From assembly GCA_900549045.1 (NCBI GenBank), contig URNE01000021.1, forward strand, positions 1 through 13,419: a stretch of 13,419 nucleotides of DNA. The letters are read 5' to 3'. Shown one piece after another: positions 7,966 through 13,419 of this stretch. The position numbers and the translations under genes are program-made. Numbering within the stretch: the first letter of the stretch is position 1; every line of letters starts with the position of its first letter. Under the pieces are notes generated by a model, which was not told where the DNA came from, did not search any database, and was given only the letters and a program-made list of their open reading frames with translations. This stretch comes from an uncultured bacterium. Lineage in GTDB: Bacteria; Verrucomicrobiota; Lentisphaeria; Victivallales; UBA1829.

Positions 7966-7995
7966 GAAAAGTTTCCTTTTTCTGATTTCCGTTTG

Positions 7996-8024
7996 TTGAA
8001 AAATTGCCCGTCTGGTGTTACTGT
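7996..8024 (+). promoter_or_regulatory. Predicted promoter of the AraC-family regulator in the 81-bp divergent gap
   Basis: TTGAAA (7996-8001), a 17-nt spacer, then TACTGT (8019-8024); the expected transcription start is near 8031. On the opposite strand TACAGT (plus 8020-8025) could serve as a -10 for the catabolic pair, so the two promoters may overlap face to face. I could not find a convincing -35 for the minus strand. A regulator site is expected in this gap, and GTGTTACTGTACAC (8016-8029) has short 4-bp inverted ends, but this is weak. Confidence 0.35.
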
Positions 8025-8046
8025 ACACCGTGAACAAAAAAAGCAA

Positions 8047-8907
8047 ATGGATAAAAACCGCATGATTGATGACAAAAAAACGAGCTGTTTTGTTTTCGAG
8101 AAACCGGATGTTCCGATGCCGGAAATCAACCGTCAGTACGGATTGTGGCTGTTCCGCGGCGGCAGCAGCCTGGTTTCCCCCGAAGATTCGTATCAGCGTT
8201 CCACAGTGCGGATTTTTGAATTCTATTCCATCTCGCACCTTTTCCGCGGACACGGCAAGCTGTGGCTGGAAAACGGATTCGAGACGGAAATGCGCACCGG
8301 CGACTGCGTCATCATCACTCCCGGCACGCGCAACATCTACGGCGGCTTCCACGATGTTTATGAAGAGGATACGATCAATTTTCTCGGTCCGGTCGCGGAC
8401 ATGCTCATGCGCGCCGGCGTGATTTCCAACGGAATTTTTCCGTTCGGAAACGTCCGCCGTCTCCTGCCGCTCATGGAACTGCTGCGCGACCCGGCGGCGA
8501 ATTCGCAGATTCAGGCAAACATTGAATTTCAGAAACTGCTCGTCGACCTGTATCTTGCGAAGTGTTCGCGCAGGGAGGAGGATTATCCGCTTCTGGAGCG
8601 CCTTCTCATCGAACTGAAGGAGAACCCGCGGCGCTGGTGGACGGTCCGCGAAATGGCGGAAATGTGCAATCTGAGCGACGACCAGCTCCGCCGCATTTTT
8701 CTTCGCCGCACCGGAGTCGCCCCGAAACTTTATGCCGACCGCCTGAAACTGAATCAGGCGGCCTCGCTGCTGACGGACTCCGAAAAGAGCGTTGCGGAGA
8801 TCGCGGCGGAGTTCGGCTACATGGACCAATATCATTTTTCACGCCGCTTCAAAGCCGTCATGGGCATGTCCCCGACCCGTTACCGCAGTCAGGCCAAAAC
8901 GCACTGA
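8047..8907 (+). CDS. AraC-family transcriptional regulator with cupin-like sensor domain
   Basis: 286 aa, cytoplasmic DNA-binding regulator. Residues about 15-120 look like the cupin-type effector domain of AraC proteins, with the typical segment FRGHGKLWLENG (66-77) and METRTGDCVIITPGT-like barrel strands (about 81-94). The C-terminal 95 residues form the double helix-turn-helix: the first near 198-220 (WTVREMAEMCNLSDDQLRRIF), the second near 248-270, ending in the hallmark GYMDQYHFSRRFKAVMGMSP (257-276). The start at ATG 8047 has no clear ribosome binding site; an ATG at 8062 is the alternative and gives five residues fewer. It is divergent from the isomerase/oxidoreductase pair across a short gap, which makes it the likely local activator of that pair in response to a sugar. 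Effector unknown. Confidence 0.92.
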   Translation: MDKNRMIDDKKTSCFVFEKPDVPMPEINRQYGLWLFRGGSSLVSPEDSYQRSTVRIFEFYSISHLFRGHGKLWLENGFETEMRTGDCVIITPGTRNIYGGFHDVYEEDTINFLGPVADMLMRAGVISNGIFPFGNVRRLLPLMELLRDPAANSQIQANIEFQKLLVDLYLAKCSRREEDYPLLERLLIELKENPRRWWTVREMAEMCNLSDDQLRRIFLRRTGVAPKLYADRLKLNQAASLLTDSEKSVAEIAAEFGYMDQYHFSRRFKAVMGMSPTRYRSQAKTH

Positions 8908-8976
8908 AAGCAGAGCTTTTGCTGTTAGCCGCGTCTTATTTTACGTACGAAATCGCCGGAAAGCGGGAAAATCCGT

Positions 8977-8992
8977 TTTTCAATCTTGAAAA
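8977..8992. promoter_or_regulatory. Perfect dyad TTTTCAATCTTGAAAA, possible operator
   Basis: Two 7-bp arms, TTTTCAA and TTGAAAA, separated by TC. The right arm is also the predicted -35 of the NuoE/NuoF/GltD-like operon, so a protein bound here would interfere with or aid RNA polymerase. The 2-nt centre makes an RNA hairpin unlikely, and no T-run follows, so it is not a terminator. It does not match the Rex consensus (TTGTGAANNNNTTCACAA). Which protein binds, if any, is unknown. Confidence 0.4.
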
Positions 8993-9013
8993 GAGTGAAA
9001 TTTATGATAGATT
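8986..9013 (+). promoter_or_regulatory. Predicted promoter of the bifurcating-type operon
   Basis: TTGAAA (8986-8991), a 16-nt spacer and TAGATT (9008-9013) preceded by TGA; the surroundings to 9035 are AT-rich. Transcription would start near 9020, leaving a leader of about 32 nt. The rest of the 144-bp gap after the regulator (8908-9051) contains no gene that I can support and no clear terminator for the regulator. Confidence 0.4.
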
Positions 9014-9038
9014 ATACAGTTACGAACATACATAATCA

Positions 9039-9044
9039 GGGAGG
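9039..9044 (+). promoter_or_regulatory. Strong ribosome binding site of the NuoE-like gene
   Basis: GGGAGG lies 7 nt before ATG 9052. It decides the start against upstream in-frame candidates such as ATG 9004 and TTG 8986, which have no binding site and would translate the promoter region. The near-perfect site suggests high translation of this operon. Confidence 0.75.
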
Positions 9045-9051
9045 TTTATTT

Positions 9052-9507
9052 ATGTTGTCAGAGTTCTCCTATCTGGAAGAGATAGGACACGAAAAAGGAG
9101 ATCTGATCAAGGGTCTTCAGTTGATTCAGCAGAAGGAAGGATACGTTTCGGACGACGCGGTACGCGCAGTCGCAGAAAACTTCGGGATGTCCCCCGCTGA
9201 AGTCGAAGGCGTACTTACGTTCTACGCCCAGTTCAAACGCGTGAAGCCCGGAAGATTCCAGATCAGCAGCTGCGACGGAACCGCATGTCACATCAAAGGT
9301 TCCCCGCTCATTCAGCAGTGGATCACAGCCGAACTCGGTATCAAAGACGGCGAAACGGACAAAGAGGGGCGATTCTCCCTCCAGACCGTCGCCTGCCTCG
9401 GCTGCTGCAGTCTCGCCCCCGTCATGGCCATCAACGGCCGCGTGTACGGCAAGCTGGACCGCAAAAATCTCGTCAAAATCCTGAATGAATACAGAAAAAT
9501 GGACTGA
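9052..9507 (+). CDS. NuoE/HndA/HydC-like [2Fe-2S] subunit (StnA-like)
   Basis: 151-aa soluble electron-transfer subunit with a thioredoxin-like [2Fe-2S] fold, homologous to NuoE of complex I and to HydC/HndA of bifurcating hydrogenases. The N-terminal helical part has the usual LQLIQQKEGYVS (22-33) and EVEGVLTFYAQF (50-61) segments. The four cluster ligands are C74 and C79 (SCDGTAC) and C115 and C119 (CLGCC). Length is normal for the compact bacterial form. The start is set by a strong GGGAGG site. It is the first gene of a tight operon, 5 bp before the NuoF-like gene, with which it should form the NADH-oxidising flavin/iron-sulfur module. Because complex I membrane subunits are absent from the neighbourhood, it is more likely part of a soluble bifurcating complex than of respiratory NADH dehydrogenase. 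Confidence 0.92.
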   Translation: MLSEFSYLEEIGHEKGDLIKGLQLIQQKEGYVSDDAVRAVAENFGMSPAEVEGVLTFYAQFKRVKPGRFQISSCDGTACHIKGSPLIQQWITAELGIKDGETDKEGRFSLQTVACLGCCSLAPVMAINGRVYGKLDRKNLVKILNEYRKMD

Positions 9508-9512
9508 TCAAC

Positions 9513-11249
9513 ATGGCTCAGATCAAACGCATCAAAGTCGGAGTCGCATCCTGCGGACTCGCCGCCGGAGCCGGGGAAGTCCTCGAGGCTCTTAAACGCA
9601 ACGCCGGCGAAATTCCCGTCGTCGGAGTCGGCTGCATCGGTCACTGCTACGCAGAACCGCTCGTCGAAGTTGAAACCGACAACGGCTCCGTCTTCTACTC
9701 CTCCGTAAAAGGAACCGACGATGCGGCGAAAGACATCCTCGCGCTCTCCGAAAACGGACGCTTCACAGTTCCCGAAAAACGCGCTCGGAAAGAGGCGCTC
9801 CATGTGACCCGTCTCGCCGGACGCATCGTCCCCTGCGACATTGAAGAATACAAGGCGAACGGCGGTTTCGACGCTCTCAAAAAAGCAACCGCAATGAAGC
9901 CCTCCGAAGTCGTCGACGCCATCAAACAGGCCGGACTCCGCGGACGCGGAGGCGGCGGCTTCCCCACCGGCATGAAATGGTCCTTCCTCGCCGCAAAGCA
10001 GGTTCCCGAAAAGGTCCTCATCATGAACGCCGACGAAGGCGACCCGGGCGCGTTCATGGACCGCTCCATGATGGAAAGCGTTCCCTTCCAGGTTCTCGAA
10101 GGCATGCTCATCGGCGCTTACGCGACCGGCGCGACCAAGCTCTTCATCTACTGCCGTGCGGAATACCCGCTCGCCATCAAGCACCTCAAGATTGCAATCA
10201 AGGCGATTCAGGAAGCCGGACTCGACAAGCTGACCGGACGCGAAAAAGCCCTTGAAATCAAGATCAAAGAGGGCGCGGGCGCATTCGTCTGCGGCGAAGA
10301 GACTTCGATGATCGCTTCGCTCGAAGGCAAGCGCGGAACTCCGCGTTTCCGTCCTCCGTTCCCGACCGACAGCGGCTGGAACGGCCTGCCGACCGCAATC
10401 AACAACGTTGAAACTTTCGCGAACATCGCTCCGCTGCTCAACATGGGTGCGGATAAATTCGCCGCAATCGGCTCCGAAAAGAGCAAAGGCACCAAGATCT
10501 TCGCTCTCGCCGGCGACCTCAAGTTCCCCGGACTGACCGAAGTCCCGATGGGCGTCACCCTCGCGGAAATCGTCTACGACATCGGCGGCGCCGAACCCGG
10601 ATCCGTCAAGGCCGTTCAGACCGGCGGACCTTCCGGCGGCTGCATCCCGGCGGACAAGTTCGACGTCAAAGTCGACTACGACTCCCTCAAGGAGCTCGGC
10701 GCAATCATGGGTTCCGGCGGACTCATCGTCATCGGCAACAACCGCTGCATGGTCGAAACCGCCCGCTACTTCCTTTCGTTCACGCACCGTGAATCCTGCG
10801 GCAAATGCACCTTCTGCCGCGTCGGCACCACGCGCATGTACGAAACTCTCGAGCGCATCACCGCCGGAAACGGCACGGAAGAGGACATCGCGTTCCTCGA
10901 GGACCTCGGTCCGAAAATCCGCAAGGGCGCGCTCTGCGGACTCGGTCAGACGGCGCCGAACCCCGCCCTCTCCACGATCCGCTACTTCCGCAACGAATAC
11001 GAGGCTCATGTCAAAAACAAAGTATGTCCCTCGCTTGTCTGTTCCACGCTCGTCGACCTTCAGCTTGATCAGAGCAAATGCGTCAAGTGCAGACTCTGCA
11101 TCAAGAACTGTCCGGCGGCGACCATCACCAATGACTTCGTCATCGACAACGCCAAGTGCCTCAAGTGCAACTCCTGCCTGGAGATGTGCCCGAAGAAGGC
11201 CATCAAGCGCGTTCCCCGCGGCGAAGGTTTCAATTCCAACAACAAGTGA
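9513..11249 (+). CDS. NuoF/HndC/HydB-like NADH-binding flavoprotein with C-terminal ferredoxin domain (StnB-like)
   Basis: 578 aa, soluble. Domains in order: a thioredoxin-like N-terminal domain with three visible cysteines (C14 in SCGLAAGA; C41 and C45 in GCIGHCYAEP); the FMN/NADH core with GLRGRGGGGFPTGMKW (141-156), NADEGDPGAFMDR (172-184) and CGEETSMIASLEGKRG (260-275); a [4Fe-4S] site with C429, C432, C435 and C475 (ESCGKCTFCRVGT and ALCGLGQ); and a C-terminal 2[4Fe-4S] ferredoxin domain with C523/C526/C529/C533 and C549/C552/C555/C559. The extra N- and C-terminal domains are absent from NuoF of E. coli complex I but typical of HydB/HndC subunits. It would hold FMN, exchange electrons with NAD(H), and is the proposed site of flavin-based bifurcation in such complexes. 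It sits between the NuoE-like and GltD-like genes with gaps of 5 and 14 bp. It will often be labelled NADP-reducing hydrogenase subunit HndC, which overstates what the sequence shows. Confidence 0.94.
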   Translation: MAQIKRIKVGVASCGLAAGAGEVLEALKRNAGEIPVVGVGCIGHCYAEPLVEVETDNGSVFYSSVKGTDDAAKDILALSENGRFTVPEKRARKEALHVTRLAGRIVPCDIEEYKANGGFDALKKATAMKPSEVVDAIKQAGLRGRGGGGFPTGMKWSFLAAKQVPEKVLIMNADEGDPGAFMDRSMMESVPFQVLEGMLIGAYATGATKLFIYCRAEYPLAIKHLKIAIKAIQEAGLDKLTGREKALEIKIKEGAGAFVCGEETSMIASLEGKRGTPRFRPPFPTDSGWNGLPTAINNVETFANIAPLLNMGADKFAAIGSEKSKGTKIFALAGDLKFPGLTEVPMGVTLAEIVYDIGGAEPGSVKAVQTGGPSGGCIPADKFDVKVDYDSLKELGAIMGSGGLIVIGNNRCMVETARYFLSFTHRESCGKCTFCRVGTTRMYETLERITAGNGTEEDIAFLEDLGPKIRKGALCGLGQTAPNPALSTIRYFRNEYEAHVKNKVCPSLVCSTLVDLQLDQSKCVKCRLCIKNCPAATITNDFVIDNAKCLKCNSCLEMCPKKAIKRVPRGEGFNSNNK

Positions 11250-11263
11250 ACGGAGTATTTGCA

Positions 11264-13300
11264 ATGCCTGACATCAACTTCATCATAGACGGCAAGCCGC
11301 AGACCGCGGCGCCCGGAGAGACCATTCTCTCCGTAGCCAGAAGAATGGGTCTGGATATTCCGACCCTGTGTTACAATCAGAAGATCTCCCGCACGACATC
11401 CTGTTTCGTCTGCGTGGTCAAGGATCTCAAAACCGGACGCTTCCTCCCCTCCTGCTCGGCCTGCCCGAGCGAGGGACAGCAGATCGACGCCTCCTCCGAA
11501 GAGGTTCAGGACATGCGCCGCACCGCGCTGAACCTGCTTCTCTCCGAGCACACCGGCGACTGCGAAGCTCCATGCACCATGGCGTGTCCCGCACACGCTT
11601 CCGTCGAGGAATATGTCCGCGAAGGACGCAAGGGCAACTTCCTTGAATCCCTGAAGATCATCAAGAAGCGCATTCCCCTGCCGATGTCCGTCGGACGCGT
11701 CTGCCCGCGCTTCTGCGAGAAAGACTGCCGCAAGAACATCTTCGGCGCGGCCGTCTCCATCAACGACTTCAAGCGTCTCGCCGCCGATCTGCACTACGAC
11801 ACCTACATGGAAGAGCTTCCCGCGCTGAACGGCAAGAAGGTCGCCGTCGTCGGCGCCGGACCCGCCGGATTCGCCGCAGCGTACGACCTGCGTCTCGCCG
11901 GAGTTGCCGTCACCATGTTCGACAAGCAGCCGGAAGCGGGCGGAATGCTCCGTTACGGCATCCCCGAATTCCGTCTCCCCAAAGACACCCTCCGCCGCGA
12001 ACTCGAACACTTCAAGAAGATGGGCGTCACCTGGGAATGCGGACGCGAACTCGGGAAGAACCTCTCCCTCGATGAACTCAAGAAAAGCTACGACGCCGTA
12101 ATCATCGCGGTCGGTTCCTGGCAGGCAAGCGCCATGCGCATCGAAGGCGACGAACTCGCCGAAATGGGCATCGACTGGCTCGGCGCGATCGCGGACAAGA
12201 ACTGGAAGGACTGCAAGAACCCGGGCAAAACCCTGGTCGTCGGCGGCGGCAACACCGCGATGGACTGCACCCGCACCGCCATCCGCCTCGGCGGAGAGGC
12301 GACCATCGTCTACCGCAGAACGCAAAAGGAAATGCCCGCTCAGGCAATCGAAATCGAAGAAGCGATCGAAGAAGGCGCGAAGCTCCAGATCCTCACCGCT
12401 CCGGTCCGCCTCTACAAGAAGGACAGCGGCAAGCTCGCGCTCGTCTGTCAGAAGATGGAACTCGGCGAACCCGACGCTTCCGGACGCCGCAAACCCGAAC
12501 CGGTTCCGGGCTCCGACTTCGAAATCGAAGCCGATACCGTGATTGCCGCAATCGGCCAGCGCACCGTCGCTCCCGCCGGCCTCACCGCCACGAAACGAGG
12601 CGACGTCGAAGTCTGCGGAAAGACTCTGCTCTGCACAGGAACGGACAACGTTTTCGCCGCCGGCGACTGCGTAACCGGACCGAAAACGGTCGTCGAAAGC
12701 ATCGCCTCCGCGCATCGCACGGCGGATGCCGTTCTCGCCTTCCTCGACAAGCGCGAATACACCCCCGCTCCGGAGTTCAACGTCTCCCGCGGCCACTGGG
12801 CCGATCTCAAGAAGGACGACCTCGTGTTCCTGCATGAAGTCTCCGATGCGGAACGGGTGAAACCGGAAATGATTCCGCTCGAACTCCGCAAGACGACCTT
12901 CACGGAAATCTCCCCGACCATTCCGGCCGAGAAGATCCGGAAGGAAGGCGAACGCTGCATCGAATGCAGCTGCACCGCGAAGGGCGACTGCAAGCTGAAG
13001 AAGTATTCGACGCTTCTCGGCTGCGATCCGAAGAAATACTCCGGCGAGCGCCCGCACGGAGCTCCGGACACACGTCATCCGGTCATCATTTACGACCGCC
13101 AGAAATGCGTCCGCTGCGGAACCTGCGTGAAAGTCTGCGGAGAGATCATCAACAAACATCTCCTCGCACCGATGAAACGCGGCTTCCAGACGGTTGTCGG
13201 AACGGCGTTCAACGAGGGACTCCCGCTCTCCTGCAAGGACTGCGGAGCCTGCATCGAAGAGTGCCCGGTCGGCGCTCTCGACTGGCGCTTCAAAAAGTAA
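11264..13300 (+). CDS. NuoG-type [2Fe-2S] / GltD-NfnB-type FAD reductase / ferredoxin fusion (StnC-like)
   Basis: 678 aa, soluble. Residues 1-80 are a NuoG/HydA-type [2Fe-2S] domain (C36, C47, C50, C64). Residues 98-160 carry the GltD-like N-terminal iron-sulfur region (C100, C104, C108, C147, C151, C155). The FAD/NAD(P) reductase follows: FAD motif VVGAGPAGFAAAYDL (195-209), GGMLRYGIPEFRLPK (226-240), second nucleotide motif VVGGGNTAMD (325-334) with YRR (350-352), a pattern linked to NADPH binding in GltD and NfnB, and the second FAD motif NVFAAGD (462-468). A cysteine-rich linker (C565, C568, C570, C576, C587) precedes a dicluster ferredoxin domain (C615/C618/C621/C625 and C657/C660/C663/C667). 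ATG 11264 has CGGAG 8 nt upstream. As third gene of the operon it would link the NADH/FMN module to NADP(H), and so resembles StnC of the Sporomusa-type transhydrogenase. There is no H-cluster, so it is not a hydrogenase. A formate dehydrogenase-associated or glutamate synthase-like role is less likely. Confidence 0.88.
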   Translation: MPDINFIIDGKPQTAAPGETILSVARRMGLDIPTLCYNQKISRTTSCFVCVVKDLKTGRFLPSCSACPSEGQQIDASSEEVQDMRRTALNLLLSEHTGDCEAPCTMACPAHASVEEYVREGRKGNFLESLKIIKKRIPLPMSVGRVCPRFCEKDCRKNIFGAAVSINDFKRLAADLHYDTYMEELPALNGKKVAVVGAGPAGFAAAYDLRLAGVAVTMFDKQPEAGGMLRYGIPEFRLPKDTLRRELEHFKKMGVTWECGRELGKNLSLDELKKSYDAVIIAVGSWQASAMRIEGDELAEMGIDWLGAIADKNWKDCKNPGKTLVVGGGNTAMDCTRTAIRLGGEATIVYRRTQKEMPAQAIEIEEAIEEGAKLQILTAPVRLYKKDSGKLALVCQKMELGEPDASGRRKPEPVPGSDFEIEADTVIAAIGQRTVAPAGLTATKRGDVEVCGKTLLCTGTDNVFAAGDCVTGPKTVVESIASAHRTADAVLAFLDKREYTPAPEFNVSRGHWADLKKDDLVFLHEVSDAERVKPEMIPLELRKTTFTEISPTIPAEKIRKEGERCIECSCTAKGDCKLKKYSTLLGCDPKKYSGERPHGAPDTRHPVIIYDRQKCVRCGTCVKVCGEIINKHLLAPMKRGFQTVVGTAFNEGLPLSCKDCGACIEECPVGALDWRFKK

Positions 13301-13321
13301 GCTTTCCGGCTGAAAATACCG

Positions 13322-13360
13322 CGCGCACCGGCCGTTTCGCGGACGGTGCGCGTTTTTTTT
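13322..13360 (+). terminator. Strong Rho-independent terminator of the three-gene redox operon
   Basis: 9-bp GC-rich stem, CGCGCACCG (13322-13330) with CGGTGCGCG (13344-13352), extended inside by CCG/CGG around a TTTCG loop, followed at once by eight Ts (13353-13360). It lies 21 bp after the stop at 13300, so the operon ends here. Confidence 0.92.
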
Positions 13361-13419
13361 GCAGAAAAAAGGGAAAAAACCTCATTTTTTCGCGGAAAAG
13401 TATTTGACTTTTTTTCTTT
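13361..13419 (+). other. AT-rich window end with a -35-like sequence
   Basis: A/T-rich tail after the terminator, with runs of A and T. TTGACT at 13404-13409 resembles a -35 box for a gene beyond the window, but the matching -10 would fall outside, so this stays open. No coding sequence is visible. Confidence 0.2.

Noticed and set aside
7018..8046. Upstream in-frame extension of the AraC regulator gene
   Set aside because: It would run antisense through the isomerase-like gene and its promoter gap; the family N-terminus fits the start at 8047.
8908..8940. Possible terminator after the AraC regulator (AAGCAGAGCTTTTGCT area)
   Set aside because: Only 3-4 bp can pair and no proper T-run follows.
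9513..9700. Only three cysteines in the N-terminal domain of the NuoF-like protein as a sign of a lost cluster
   Set aside because: From memory, related HndC/HydB-type proteins with the TCGIAAGA-like start show the same three-cysteine layout, so it is probably normal for the family; an alignment would settle it.
9513..11249. Assignment of the NuoE/NuoF-like genes to respiratory complex I or to an [FeFe] hydrogenase
   Set aside because: No other complex I subunit is present, the NuoF-like protein has extra ferredoxin domains, and no H-cluster cysteine motifs occur in the third gene.
9312..11264. Long minus-strand open frame (650 aa) opposite the NuoF-like gene
   Set aside because: Low-complexity composition rich in Asp, Glu, Phe and Val, no motif, no ribosome binding site; the plus strand encodes an unmistakable NuoF-like protein.
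11069..13159. Long minus-strand open frame (696 aa) opposite the GltD-like fusion
   Set aside because: Same mirror-frame effect; the plus strand carries ordered cysteine motifs and FAD motifs over the whole length.

Overview
The window is gene-dense bacterial DNA. It is GC-rich by eye, with many C/G-ending codons, and has no RNA gene, CRISPR array or insertion sequence that I can see. Ten protein genes are supported. The mix suggests a carbohydrate-degrading anaerobe: a Gld-type ABC module fused to its accessory protein, an AraC regulator beside a TIM-barrel isomerase and a Gfo/Idh/MocA oxidoreductase, and a flavin/iron-sulfur complex of the kind used for ferredoxin-linked redox balance. My best guess is the Planctomycetota-Verrucomicrobiota-Lentisphaerota group, perhaps a Victivallis-like lentisphaere. 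This is inference from style and gene content, not proof.

Region 1 (1-6071). A short acidic, probably disordered protein of unknown function lies on the minus strand (78-575), with a good hairpin terminator behind it. It diverges from a four-gene plus-strand operon: ABC ATPase (739-1677), a fused ABC-2 permease/GldG-like protein (1674-4331), a membrane-anchored DUF4340 protein (4328-5428) and the tRNA m7G46 methyltransferase TrmB (5439-6023). The first three genes are joined by ATGA stop/start overlaps. The two divergent promoters share nearly the same extended -10 sequence. A strong hairpin at 6044-6071 closes the operon.

Region 2 (6116-8907). A minus-strand pair encodes a sugar phosphate isomerase/epimerase-like protein and a Gfo/Idh/MocA oxidoreductase, with translationally coupled ends. 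It is transcribed away from an AraC-family regulator with a cupin-like sensor domain, across only 81 bp. This looks like a small sugar (or sugar derivative) catabolic unit with its local regulator.

Region 3 (8908-13360). A strong ribosome binding site opens a tight three-gene operon: a NuoE/HndA-like [2Fe-2S] subunit, a NuoF/HndC-like flavoprotein with a C-terminal ferredoxin domain, and a 678-residue fusion of a NuoG-type [2Fe-2S] domain, a GltD/NfnB-type FAD/NAD(P) reductase and a C-terminal dicluster ferredoxin. No hydrogenase H-cluster domain or formate dehydrogenase is encoded here. The layout matches the three-subunit electron-bifurcating transhydrogenase described in Sporomusa (StnABC type), predicted to couple NADH, NADPH and ferredoxin pools. 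A textbook terminator follows at 13322-13360. This is the most interesting system in the window.
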